Source: Betaproteobacteria bacterium
GTDB lineage: Bacteria > Pseudomonadota > Gammaproteobacteria > Burkholderiales > Usitatibacteraceae
Assembly (NCBI GenBank): GCA_016711875.1
Contig: JADJSD010000001.1
Coordinates: 1,488,001 to 1,552,000 of the forward strand
Reading direction: 5' to 3'
DNA: 64,000 bases
Made by a program: the position numbers and the translations under genes. How positions within the stretch are numbered: the first letter of the stretch is position 1; each line of letters starts with the position of its first letter. Of the stretch, positions 18,522-26,717 are shown in pieces. The notes beneath the pieces were generated by a model that saw only the letters and a list, made by a program, of their open reading frames with translations, ran no database searches and was not told the origin of the DNA.

Positions 18522-20765
18522 ATGAAGGGCAGCCGAATCCTCATCCTCGTCGCGATCGCCGCGGCCGTGGGCGCTTTCTTCGCCTTCGACCTCGGCCGCT
18601 ACCTTTCGCTCGATTTCGTGAAGAGCCAGCAGGCCGCGATTTCCTCCTATGCGACGCAGAACCCCCTGGCCGCCGCGGGCGCGTTCTTCGCCGTCTACGT
18701 CGCCGTCACGGGCCTTTCGTTGCCGGGCGCGGCCATCCTCACGCTCGTGGGCGGCGCGGTGTTCGGCCTCCTGTGGGGCACCGTCATCGTCTCGTTCGCC
18801 TCGTCGATCGGCGCCACGCTCGCGTTCCTCGTCTCGCGCTTCCTGCTGCGCGACTGGGTGCAGGCGAAGTTCGGCGACAAGCTCGCGCCCATCAACGCCG
18901 GGGTCGCGAAGGAGGGCGCGTTCTACCTATTCGCTCTTCGCCTGGTGCCGGCCTTCCCCTTCTTCGTGGTGAACCTGGTGATGGGACTCACGCCCATCCG
19001 CGCGGCCACGTTCTACTGGGTGAGCCAGGTGGGCATGCTGGCGGGCACGGTGGTCTTCGTCTACGCCGGCACGCAGCTCGCGCAGATCACCTCGCTGCGG
19101 GGCATCCTCTCGCCGGGCCTCATCGGGGCCTTCGTGCTGCTGGGCATCTTCCCGTTCATCGCCAAGCGCATCGTCGAGACTCTGAAGGCGCGCAAGGTCT
19201 ACGCCCGGTGGCCGAAGCCGGCGGCCTTCGACCGGCACGTTGTTGTCATCGGCGCGGGCTCCGCGGGCCTCGTCACTTCCTATATCGCCGCGGCGGTGAA
19301 GGCGAAGGTGACGCTCGTCGAGCGTCACAAGATGGGCGGCGACTGCCTCAACACCGGCTGCGTGCCCTCGAAAGCGCTCATCCGGTCGGCCAAGTTCCTC
19401 TCGCACGTTCGTCGCGCGAAGGAGTTCGGCATCCACACGGCGTCGGCGGACTTCGACTTCGCGCAGGTGATGGAACGCGTGCAATCCGTCGTGAAGGCCG
19501 TCGAGCCGCACGATTCCGTCGATCGCTACGCGTCGCTCGGGGTCGATTGCGTCGCCGGCACGGCCCGCATCACGAGCCCGTGGACGGTGGAAGTGATGCT
19601 GGAGGGCGGCGAGAAGCGTACCCTCACCACGAAGAACATCGTCATCGCGGCGGGCGCGCGGCCCTTCGTGCCGCCGATCCCCGGCCTGCTCGAGGCGAAC
19701 CCGCTCACCTCCGACACCGTCTGGAACCTGCGCGCGCTGCCCGAGCGCCTCGTGGTGCTGGGCGGCGGCCCCATCGGCTCGGAACTCACGCAGGCCTTCG
19801 CGCGCCTCGGGTCGAAGGTGACCCAGGTGGAGATGCTGCCGCGCATCCTCATCCGCGAGGACGCGGAGGTCTCCGCGCTCGTGAAGAAGTCGTTCGAGGC
19901 CGACGGCGTGGACGTTCTCGTGAACCACAAGGCGAAGCAGGTGCTTGTCGAGGACGGCGGCAAGTTCCTCGTGGTCGAGAGCGAAGGCACCGAGAAGCGG
20001 GTGGCCTTCGACGAGATCCTGGTCGCCGTGGGCCGGGTCGCCAACACCACGGGCTATGGCCTCGAGGAGCTGGGCATCCCCACCACCAAGCAGCGCACGG
20101 TCGAGGTGAACGAGTACCTCGAGACGCTGTATCCCAACATCTTCGCCTGCGGCGACGTGGCCGGCCCCTACCAGTTCACGCATACGGCGGCTCACATGGC
20201 CTGGTACTGCGCGGTGAACGCGCTCTTCGGCACTTTCCGCAAGTTCAAGGTCGACTACTCGGTGATCCCCTGGGCCACCTTCACGGAACCCGAGGTCGCC
20301 CGCGTCGGCCTCAACGAGCAGGAGGCGAAGGAGAAAGGCATCGCGCACGTCGTCACCACCTACGGCATCGACGACCTGGATCGCGCCATCGCCGATTCCG
20401 AGGCGCACGGCTTCGTGAAGGTGATCACGCCGCCGGGCTCCGACAAGATCCTGGGCGCCACCATCGTCGGCGAGCACGCCGGCGACCTGCTCGCCGAGTT
20501 CGTGATGGCCATGCGCCACGGCATCGGCCTCAACAAGGTCCTCGGCACCATCCACACCTACCCCACCCTCGCCGAGGCCAACAAGTACGCCGCCGGCGTC
20601 TGGAAGCGCGGCACCGTCACCCGCGGCCAGATGGACTTCCTCGCCGCCTTCCAGGAATGGCGCCTCGGCAAGGCGGGCTTCGGCGGCGTGCTCGGCAAGA
20701 TCGGCGCGCTCACGGGCGACAAGCGGCCGTACTATGACGCGGCGGCGTCGCATGGGGATGATTGA
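18522..20765 (+). CDS. fusion of TVP38/TMEM64-type membrane protein with pyridine nucleotide-disulfide oxidoreductase
   Basis: 747 aa. Residues 1-~225 are a DedA/TVP38 (SNARE-associated) membrane domain with about six helices (TGLSLPGAAILTLVGGAVFG, FALRLVPAFPFFVVNLVMG). Residues ~238-720 form a complete disulfide reductase of the mercuric reductase/lipoamide dehydrogenase class: FAD motif VVIGAGSAGLVTS, redox-active pair GGDCLNTGCVPSKALIR, NAD(P) motif VVLGGGPIGSELTQAFARLG, FACGDVAGPYQFTHTA, and the dimer interface with IHTYPTLAEANKYAAG. It is probably an inner-membrane flavoenzyme. Separate genes of these two kinds occur beside many radical SAM/selenodomain clusters, here joined in frame. 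The substrate is unknown; start ATG at 18522 after a 71 bp gap. Confidence 0.88.
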   Translation: MKGSRILILVAIAAAVGAFFAFDLGRYLSLDFVKSQQAAISSYATQNPLAAAGAFFAVYVAVTGLSLPGAAILTLVGGAVFGLLWGTVIVSFASSIGATLAFLVSRFLLRDWVQAKFGDKLAPINAGVAKEGAFYLFALRLVPAFPFFVVNLVMGLTPIRAATFYWVSQVGMLAGTVVFVYAGTQLAQITSLRGILSPGLIGAFVLLGIFPFIAKRIVETLKARKVYARWPKPAAFDRHVVVIGAGSAGLVTSYIAAAVKAKVTLVERHKMGGDCLNTGCVPSKALIRSAKFLSHVRRAKEFGIHTASADFDFAQVMERVQSVVKAVEPHDSVDRYASLGVDCVAGTARITSPWTVEVMLEGGEKRTLTTKNIVIAAGARPFVPPIPGLLEANPLTSDTVWNLRALPERLVVLGGGPIGSELTQAFARLGSKVTQVEMLPRILIREDAEVSALVKKSFEADGVDVLVNHKAKQVLVEDGGKFLVVESEGTEKRVAFDEILVAVGRVANTTGYGLEELGIPTTKQRTVEVNEYLETLYPNIFACGDVAGPYQFTHTAAHMAWYCAVNALFGTFRKFKVDYSVIPWATFTEPEVARVGLNEQEAKEKGIAHVVTTYGIDDLDRAIADSEAHGFVKVITPPGSDKILGATIVGEHAGDLLAEFVMAMRHGIGLNKVLGTIHTYPTLAEANKYAAGVWKRGTVTRGQMDFLAAFQEWRLGKAGFGGVLGKIGALTGDKRPYYDAAASHGDD

Positions 20766-20773
20766 ACAAAAGA

Positions 20774-20980
20774 GGCCGGAGACAGGCAATGGCTTGCAAT
20801 TTTCAGGGCGGCGCAATCACGGCCTCTTGCGGGATGGGTGCCCCGGTTTTCGGGGCCAGTCAACACACGACAGGCCCCGAAAACCGACCCATCCAATGTT
20901 CGAGCCACGATGAACCCGTGGCTCGAACCTGCGACGGCCGCGCCGCCATGAAAATTGCAAGCCATTGCCTGTCTCCGGCC
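20774..20980. repeat. palindromic element, copy 1 (207 bp, outer 41-bp inverted repeat)
   Basis: Outer arms 20774-20814 and 20940-20980 pair at 40 of 41 positions. Inside are hairpin A (GATGGGT…GGTTTTCGGGGCC, 20833-20857, with GGCCCCGAAAACC…ACCCATC, 20873-20893; loop around CAACACACG) and hairpin B (GTTCGAGCCACG with CGTGGCTCGAAC, 20898-20928). The whole unit is homologous, in reverse orientation, to copy 2. Short open frames across it are by-products of the palindrome. It may be a miniature mobile element or a structured RNA; no transposase gene is present. Confidence 0.85.
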
Positions 20981-21144
20981 GCATCGTCGCGGTGGGAAGC
21001 ATCGCCGCTTCGTGCCGCATTCGACGTTGCACGCCCGCGGGGCGCCAGGGTCGACGATGCGGTGAGTGGCGGACAGCCATGGCCGCAATTTGCGGAACCG
21101 CGCGCTGCATCGATCGCGACAACGCGTCCATGGGCACGGCCCCA
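20981..21144. other. 164-bp spacer between the two palindromic elements
   Basis: No gene, promoter, RNA or repeat was recognised here. It is G+C-rich and translates without similarity in all frames. It separates two inverted copies of the same element, and the whole 20766-21415 gap interrupts an otherwise tightly packed cluster. Confidence 0.4.
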
Positions 21145-21347
21145 TCGAGGGTGGATATCCCGCTTGCAAATTCATGGCGGCGCGGCCGTCGCAGGTTCGG
21201 GCCACAGGGTTACCGTGGCTCGAACAGTGGACGGGTCGGAATTTCGGGCCTGACGTGTGTTGTCTGGCCCGAAATTCCGGGGCACCCGTCCCGCAAGAGG
21301 CCGTGATTGCGCCGCCCGGAATTTGCAAGCGGGATATCCACCCTCGA
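21145..21347. repeat. palindromic element, copy 2 (203 bp, inverted relative to copy 1)
   Basis: Outer arms 21145-21183 and 21309-21347 pair at 37 of 39 positions. Interior ~145 bp is nearly the reverse complement of copy 1 (shared blocks GGCCGTCGCAGGTTCG, CGTGTGTTG, CCGCAAGAGGCCGTGATTGC). The distal outer stem is a different sequence (GAGGGTGGATATCCCGCTTG, against GGCCGGAGACAGGCAATGGC in copy 1), yet pairs just as well. Hairpin A is GACGGGT/ACCCGTC here against GATGGGT/ACCCATC, a compensatory change. Hairpin B has a G-T pair in place of A-T. It ends 68 bp before the DUF547 start codon. Confidence 0.85.
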
Positions 21348-21415
21348 TTTCCCCCCACTTATCCAGGCGAACGATCCGATTGTTGCGACAGGCCACGTCA
21401 TCCAGGAGCAATTAC

Positions 21416-22243
21416 ATGAATCTGTTCCGCACCATGCTTGCCATCACGGCGTTTGCCTTCAGTGCGAGCGCCGCCGCCTTCGACCACACGCATGCGGCCT
21501 GGGACGCGCTGCTGAAGAAGCACGTGAAGGTGATCGACGGCGGCAAGGCCTCGCAGGTGCGCTATGCGGATTTCGCGAAGGATCGCGCTGCGCTCAAGGC
21601 GTACCTCGCGGAGGTGTCGAAGGTGACGCCCGCCGAATTCGCGGGCTGGCCCAAGGCCGGGCGCATGGCCTTCCTGGTGAATGCCTACAACGCGTACACG
21701 GTGGAACTCATCCTCACGAAGTACCCGGACCTCAAGTCGATCCGCGACCTGGGCAACATCGTCTTCAACAGCCCTTGGAAGCAGAAGTTCTTCACCCTGT
21801 TCGGCGAGCCGTACTGGCTGGACCGCATCGAGCACGACACGCTCAGGAAGCCGGGCGCGTACGACGAGCCGCGCGTGCACTATGCCGTGAACTGCGCTTC
21901 CATCGGCTGCCCGTCCCTGCGCGAGGAGGCGTTCGTCGCCTCGCGGCTGGAGGCCCAGCTCGAGGAGCAGGCGAAGCGCTTCCTCTCGGACCGCACAAGG
22001 AACCGCTTCAACCCCGCCAGCGGCAAGCTCGAGGTCTCCGAGATATTCAAGTGGTTCAAGGAGGACTGGGCGAGCGGCTACAAGGGGCTCTCGAACGGCG
22101 CGCCCGTCACCTCGCGCGAGCAGTATTTCGGCCGCTACGCGGATCTCCTGGCCGACAAGCCGGAGCATCGCAAGCTCGTGGCCGACGGCAAGGCGCCCAT
22201 CGACCACACCGCCTACGATTGGTCGCTCAACGACGCGCGCTGA
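21416..22243 (+). CDS. DUF547-domain exported protein
   Basis: 275 aa with a signal peptide (MNLFRTMLAITAFAFSASAAA). The DUF547 core is clear: KAGRMAFLVNAYNAYTVELIL, PWKQKFFTLFGEPYWLDRIEHDTLRK, RVHYAVNCASIGCPSLREEAF, and the C-terminal VSEIFKWFKEDW. It has the conserved H, N, C and S residues typical of a possible hydrolase or transglutaminase-like fold, but the activity is not established. An AGGAG lies 8 bp before the ATG. DUF547 genes are frequent neighbours of radical SAM/selenodomain clusters. The two palindromic elements lie immediately upstream, so it may be transcribed apart from the radical SAM genes. Confidence 0.85.
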   Translation: MNLFRTMLAITAFAFSASAAAFDHTHAAWDALLKKHVKVIDGGKASQVRYADFAKDRAALKAYLAEVSKVTPAEFAGWPKAGRMAFLVNAYNAYTVELILTKYPDLKSIRDLGNIVFNSPWKQKFFTLFGEPYWLDRIEHDTLRKPGAYDEPRVHYAVNCASIGCPSLREEAFVASRLEAQLEEQAKRFLSDRTRNRFNPASGKLEVSEIFKWFKEDWASGYKGLSNGAPVTSREQYFGRYADLLADKPEHRKLVADGKAPIDHTAYDWSLNDAR

Positions 22244-22264
22244 AAATCCCGCGATAATCGCGGG

Positions 22265-22948
22265 GTGCGCCTTTCCATCATCGTTCCGGTTCTCGACGAG
22301 GCCGCGGGTCTCGCCGCGAGCCTCGCCCTGCTGCGCCCCTATCGGGAGCGCGGAGCCGAGGTCATCGTCGTCGACGGGGGCAGCCGGGACGCCACGCCCT
22401 CGATCGCCGCGCCCCTGGCCGACCGGGTGGTGGAATCCTCCCGGGGCCGATCGCTGCAGATGAACGCGGGCGCCGCCGCCGCCACGGGCGAGGGCCTGGT
22501 CTTCCTGCACGCGGACACGCGCCTGCCCGAAGGCGCGGACGAGGCCATTTCGCGGGCCCTCGCCTCGCGCGAGTGGGGCCGGTTCGACGTGGCCATCGAG
22601 GGCCGCTCGCGCTGGCTGCCCGTCGTCGCCGCGTTCATGAACGCGCGCTCGCGACTGACCGGCATCGCCACGGGCGACCAGGCGCTCTTCGTGCGCCGCG
22701 GGGCCTTCGACGCGGTGAAGGGCTTCCCCCCGATCCCGCTCATGGAGGACATCGCCTTCTGCAAGGCGATGAAGCGTCGCGGCCCGCCCGCATGCCTCGC
22801 CGCGAAGGTGCGGACCTCCGGCCGTCGCTGGGAGCGGCACGGCCCCCTGCGCACGATCCTGCTCATGTGGCGGTTGCGACTCGCCTACTTTTTCGGCGCC
22901 GATCCGGCGCGCCTCGCCGAACGCTACGTGCCCCATGGCCCACGCTGA
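22265..22948 (+). CDS. TIGR04283-type glycosyltransferase 2 (rSAM/selenodomain-associated)
   Basis: 227 aa from the GTG at 22265. A GT-A fold: LSIIVPVLDEAAGLAASLALL, VIVVDGGSRDATP, GRSLQMNAGAAAATGEGLVFLHADTRLP (DxD-like HADT), ATGDQALFVRR, MEDIAFCKAMKR. The C-terminal RTILLMWRLRLAYFFGADPARLA is family-typical. It transfers an unknown sugar. The family is named for its repeated occurrence with radical SAM/selenodomain proteins, one of which is encoded at 16514. It overlaps the next gene by 14 bp. Confidence 0.88.
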   Translation: MRLSIIVPVLDEAAGLAASLALLRPYRERGAEVIVVDGGSRDATPSIAAPLADRVVESSRGRSLQMNAGAAAATGEGLVFLHADTRLPEGADEAISRALASREWGRFDVAIEGRSRWLPVVAAFMNARSRLTGIATGDQALFVRRGAFDAVKGFPPIPLMEDIAFCKAMKRRGPPACLAAKVRTSGRRWERHGPLRTILLMWRLRLAYFFGADPARLAERYVPHGPR

Positions 22949-23564
22949 AGTCTCGATCGCCGTCTTCGCCAAGGCCCCGGTGCCGGGCGAGGTGAAGACG
23001 CGCCTCGTGCCCCTGCTGGGCGAGGAGAGCGCCGCGGAGCTGCATTCGGTGCTGGTGCGCCGCGCACTCGCCACCGCGCGGGCCGCGGCGCTCGGGCCGG
23101 TCACGCTCTGGTGCATGCCGGAGACGGGGCACCCCTTCTTCCAGTCGTGTGCCGAGGCGTTCGGCGTCACGCTGCAGACGCAGCGCGGCGGCCACCTGGG
23201 CGAGCGCATGGCGCGCGCGCTCGAGGCCATGCTCCTGCAGGGCCCGGGCCTCATCATCGGCTCGGACTGCCCGGCGCTCACGGTCGACGACCTGCACGCG
23301 GCCGCCCGCTCGCTCGCCACGCACGACGCCGTCGTCCAGCCGGCGGAGGACGGCGGCTACGTGCTGGTCGGCCTCTCGAAGCCGGTGCCCGGGCTTTTCG
23401 AGGGCATCGACTGGGGCGAGGGCAAGGTGATGCGCGATACCCGCCTGCGCCTTCGCGCCGCGCGCGCGACGTGGCGTGAGCTTCCCTCGCGCTGGGACGT
23501 GGACCGGCCCGCCGACTACCAGCGACTCACGGTCACGGGCCTGCTCGCCGAAGGGCCGGCATGA
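22935..23564 (+). CDS. TIGR04282/DUF2064 glycosyltransferase-like protein (rSAM/selenodomain-associated)
   Basis: 209 aa. A nucleotidyl/glycosyltransferase-like fold: IAVFAKAPVPGEVKTRLVPLLG, WCMPETGHPFF, GPGLIIGSDCPALTVDDL, VVQPAEDGGYVLVGLSKPVPGLFEGIDWG, ending RWDVDRPADYQRL. GxDxP and DGGY are the family signatures; a sugar-1-phosphate or nucleotide-sugar substrate is likely but unproven. It is translationally linked to both neighbours (14 bp overlap upstream, ATGA downstream). Confidence 0.88.
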   Translation: MAHAEVSIAVFAKAPVPGEVKTRLVPLLGEESAAELHSVLVRRALATARAAALGPVTLWCMPETGHPFFQSCAEAFGVTLQTQRGGHLGERMARALEAMLLQGPGLIIGSDCPALTVDDLHAAARSLATHDAVVQPAEDGGYVLVGLSKPVPGLFEGIDWGEGKVMRDTRLRLRAARATWRELPSRWDVDRPADYQRLTVTGLLAEGPA

Positions 23565-24280
23565 ACGCGCTCCTGCTCGCGGCGATCATCTCGCTCGCGC
23601 AGGCGGCTTCTGCGCCCGTCGATCCCGCCCCCTTTTCGGCGATGAAGCCCGGCGAGGCGATGCCCACGGGCTGGGTTCCTCTCACGCTGCCCAAGGTGCC
23701 GGCGCCGCAGGTGGCCCTCGTGGCCGACGAGGGCGTCACGGTGCTTCGCTCGATCGCCGAGGCGGCCGCGGGCACCGTCACCCATCCCCTGGGCCACGAC
23801 GTGCCGGGGCGGCCGATGCTGCGCTGGCGCTGGAAGGTGGACCGCGTCGTGGAGAAGGCGGATCTCGCGACGAAGGCCGGCGACGATTTCGCCGCCCGCG
23901 TGTACGTCTTCTTCGACGTGCCGGCCGATTCGCTTTCCGTCGGCCAGCGCCTGAAGATCTTCCTCGCGCGCAACCTCTACGGCCGCGAGGTACCCACGGC
24001 CGCGCTCTGCTACGTGTGGGACAACCGCCATGCCCCCGGCACGACGCGCTGGAACCCGTACACGGACCGCGTGCGCACCGTGGTGCTCAGGAGCGGCGGG
24101 GCCGGCGCATGGGCTGCCGAATCGCGCGACCTCGAGGCCGACTTCCGCGAAGCTTTCGGATCCGGGTGGTCCGGCCCCGTGCCCCGCGTGACCGGCATCG
24201 CCGCCGGCAACGACACGGACCAGACGGGCGAGCGCGTCACCGCCTGGTTCGGCGACTTCCGCCTGGAGAAGCGGCCATGA
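23561..24280 (+). CDS. DUF3047-domain exported protein
   Basis: 239 aa, with a short hydrophobic N-terminus (MNALLLAAIISLAQAASA) likely to be a signal peptide. The DUF3047 core includes RPMLRWRWKVDRVVEKADLATKAGDDFAARVYVFFD and LCYVWDNRHAPGTTRWNPYTDRVRTVVLRSG. No catalytic residues can be assigned. It overlaps both the previous and the next gene by 4 bp (ATGA), indicating a tightly coupled operon. DUF3047 proteins often accompany these radical SAM/selenodomain clusters. Confidence 0.82.
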   Translation: MNALLLAAIISLAQAASAPVDPAPFSAMKPGEAMPTGWVPLTLPKVPAPQVALVADEGVTVLRSIAEAAAGTVTHPLGHDVPGRPMLRWRWKVDRVVEKADLATKAGDDFAARVYVFFDVPADSLSVGQRLKIFLARNLYGREVPTAALCYVWDNRHAPGTTRWNPYTDRVRTVVLRSGGAGAWAAESRDLEADFREAFGSGWSGPVPRVTGIAAGNDTDQTGERVTAWFGDFRLEKRP

Positions 24281-25407
24281 AGCGCCTCGTGCTGCTCGGC
24301 GGCGGCCACGCGCACGTGCACGTGCTTCAGGCGATCGCCGAGCCGCCCGACTCCGCGCTTTCGATCACGCTCATCTCGCCGGTGGCGACCCAGGTCTACT
24401 CGGGCATGCTCCCGGGCTGGATCGCGGGTCACTACGATCTCGACGAGTGCGGCATCGACCTGGGGCCTCTCGCCCGGCGCGCGCGGGCGCGCGTGGTGCC
24501 TTCCTCCGGCGTGCTCGTGGACCCGACGCGGCGCGAAGTCGTCTGCGCCAACGGCGAGGCGGTGCCCTACGACGTGCTCTCGATCGACATCGGCTCGCAG
24601 GCCTTCCTGGGCGATGCCGTGGGCGTCGAGAAATACGCGACCCCCGTGCGCCCCCTCGAGCGTTTCGTGCTCGCCTGGGAGGCCCTGGTGGGGCGGGCGC
24701 AGCGCGGCGAGATCGGCTCGCTCTCGGTCGTGGGCGGCGGGGCGGCCGGCCTCGAGGTGGCCTTCGCGATGGAGCACCGCCTGCGCACGCTGCTCGGCGC
24801 CGACGCGCCCCACGTGCGGGTGCTGGCCGACACGCCCGTGGTGCTGCCGGACTACGGCGACGGCGCCCGCTCCCGCCTGCTTCGGCTCGCGGCGAAGCGA
24901 AACATCGGGATCCATCCCTCGAGCCGGGTCGCGGAAGTCGGCGCGGGGTTCGTGCGCCTGCGCGACAACATCGAGTTCGCGAGCGATGCCACCTTCTGGG
25001 TGGCGGGTGCCGCGGCGAATCCCCTCTTTCGCGAATCGGGCCTGCGCACCGACGAGCGCGGCTTCCTCCTCGTGAACGACTTCCTGCAGAGCGTCTCGCA
25101 CCCGGAGATCTTCGGGGCGGGCGATTGCGCGACGAGCCTGGACCACCCGCGGCCCAAGGCGGGCGTTTTCGCGGTGCGGGCCGGGCCGGCGCTCGTCACC
25201 AACCTGCGCGCGCTCCTCGCCGGACAGCCGCTCGTGGCGCACGTGACGCCGAAGCGTTTCCTCGCCCTCATCGCCTGCGGCGACAAGCGGGCCATCGGCC
25301 TCTACGGGGCGTTCACGTTCGGCGGGCGATGGGTGTGGCACTGGAAGGACCGGATCGACCGGCGCTTCCTCGCGCGCTACCGGGTGGACGAGGCGCGGCC
25401 CGCCTGA
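24277..25407 (+). CDS. TIGR03169-type pyridine nucleotide-disulfide oxidoreductase (SelD N-domain-like)
   Basis: 376 aa, the last gene of the cluster. FAD motif LVLLGGGHAHVHVL, then LISPVATQVYSGMLPGWIAGHY, NAD(P) motif LSVVGGGAAGLEVAFAMEHRL, and IFGAGDCATSLDHPRPKAGVFAVRAGPALVTNL. This is an NADH dehydrogenase-like flavoprotein of the family that also occurs fused to selenophosphate synthetase (SelD). Here there is no SelD part and no selD in the window. It probably supplies redox power in the cluster's pathway. It overlaps the convergent corB gene by 31 bp. Confidence 0.88.
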   Translation: MKRLVLLGGGHAHVHVLQAIAEPPDSALSITLISPVATQVYSGMLPGWIAGHYDLDECGIDLGPLARRARARVVPSSGVLVDPTRREVVCANGEAVPYDVLSIDIGSQAFLGDAVGVEKYATPVRPLERFVLAWEALVGRAQRGEIGSLSVVGGGAAGLEVAFAMEHRLRTLLGADAPHVRVLADTPVVLPDYGDGARSRLLRLAAKRNIGIHPSSRVAEVGAGFVRLRDNIEFASDATFWVAGAAANPLFRESGLRTDERGFLLVNDFLQSVSHPEIFGAGDCATSLDHPRPKAGVFAVRAGPALVTNLRALLAGQPLVAHVTPKRFLALIACGDKRAIGLYGAFTFGGRWVWHWKDRIDRRFLARYRVDEARPA

Positions 25408-26690
25408 ACGGCGGCCTTGCCGTCCGACTTGCGCTCGCGCAGCCGCACGACCTTCACCATGCGGTCGTGCACCTGCAGGATCTCCACGGGGTGACCGGCG
25501 ATCACGAGGGCCGTGCCGGGTTCCGGGATGGCCTCCAGCGCCTCCAGCACGAGGCCGTTGATCGTCTTGGGCCCCTCGAGCGGGAAATGGAAACCCGCCT
25601 TGCGGTTGAGCAGGCGCAGCGGGCACGCGCCCTCGGCGATCACGGAGCCGTCGGGTTCCCGGCGCCACAGCCCGCCGGCCATGGGCTTCTGGCTGGTGAA
25701 CTCGCCCACGATCTCCTCGAGGATGTCCTGGAGCGTGACGAGGCCGAGTACCTCGCCGTATTCGTCGACCACCAGGCCCACGTGCCGCATCTGCTCCTGG
25801 AAGTTGGTGAGCTGGACCAGCAGGGGCGTGCCCTCGGGCACGAAGTAGGGCTCGCGCAGGATCTCCCGCAGGCCCTCCTTGTCCACGGGCTCGCGGCGCG
25901 AGGCGTTCAGGAACTTGCGCACGTGCAGGATGCCCGTCACCTTGTCGAGCCCGCCCTCGTAGACCACCAGGCGCGTGTGGTGCGCCGTGGCGATCGCGAG
26001 GCGAATGTCCTCGATGTCGTCCTCGAGGTCGATGCCCTCGAGCTGCCCGCGCGGGGTCATGGTGTCGTCCACCGTCATGTCCTGCAGCTCGAAGAGGTTG
26101 AGGAAGATCGACTGGTGCTTCGGGGGGATGAACCGGCCGCCCTCCAGCACCAGGGTGCGCAGTTCCTCCATCGAGAGCTGCCCGTCGCCCTCCGAACGCG
26201 GCTTGATCGTCATCAGCCTGAGCAGGCCCTGCACGAACAGGTTCACGAACCACACCACGGGGTAGGCGATCCGCAGCAGCGGCGTGAGCACGTAGGCCGA
26301 GGGCAGCGCGATGTGCTCGGGGTACGTGGCGCCGATCACCTTGGGCGTGATCTCGCTGAAGACGAGGATGCCGAAGGTGACGCCGCCGGTGGCGATGGCG
26401 AGCGTCACCTCGCCTTCGCCGAACAGGCGCGTGCAGATGAGCGTCGCGACCACGGTCGAGGCGGAGTTGATCAGGTTGTTGCCCAGCAGGATCACGCCGA
26501 GCAGCCGGTCGGTGTGGTCGAGCAGGTCCTGCGTGAGCCGCGCCGAGCGCTTGCCCTGGCGCACCAGGTGCTTCAGGCGATAGCGGTTGAGCGCCATCAT
26601 GCTCGTCTCGGCGATCGAGAAGAAACCCGAGGTGAGCAGGAGCGTGGCTTGCGTGATGACGAGCCAGAACAGCGGTATTTGGTCGATCAC
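25377..26690 (-). CDS. corB: CNNM/CorC-family (HlyC/CorC) membrane protein with CBS pair
   Basis: 437 aa. N-terminal CNNM (DUF21) membrane domain (residues ~1-190: SGFFSIAETSMMALNRYRLKHL, VILLGNNLINSASTVVAT, FSEITPKVIGA), a CBS domain pair (~200-330: DTMTPRGQLEGIDLEDD, VVDEYGEVLGLVTLQDILEEIVGEF) and a C-terminal transporter-associated domain (~345-425). Related proteins act in Mg2+/Co2+ homeostasis at the inner membrane. The order corB-ypjD divergent from ffh matches that around E. coli yfjD-ypjD-ffh, which supports the name. ypjD lies 27 bp upstream and is probably co-transcribed. Confidence 0.88.
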   Translation of the reverse strand: MIDQIPLFWLVITQATLLLTSGFFSIAETSMMALNRYRLKHLVRQGKRSARLTQDLLDHTDRLLGVILLGNNLINSASTVVATLICTRLFGEGEVTLAIATGGVTFGILVFSEITPKVIGATYPEHIALPSAYVLTPLLRIAYPVVWFVNLFVQGLLRLMTIKPRSEGDGQLSMEELRTLVLEGGRFIPPKHQSIFLNLFELQDMTVDDTMTPRGQLEGIDLEDDIEDIRLAIATAHHTRLVVYEGGLDKVTGILHVRKFLNASRREPVDKEGLREILREPYFVPEGTPLLVQLTNFQEQMRHVGLVVDEYGEVLGLVTLQDILEEIVGEFTSQKPMAGGLWRREPDGSVIAEGACPLRLLNRKAGFHFPLEGPKTINGLVLEALEAIPEPGTALVIAGHPVEILQVHDRMVKVVRLRERKSDGKAAVQAGRASSTR

Positions 26691-26717
26691 GGCGGGGGGC
26701 TGCGCGCAGGCGGCGCG

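Noticed and set aside
20762..21358. Several 60-210 codon frames in the repeat region
   Set aside because: They occur on both strands at mirrored positions and simply read the arms of the palindromes; none has a ribosome-binding site or family match.
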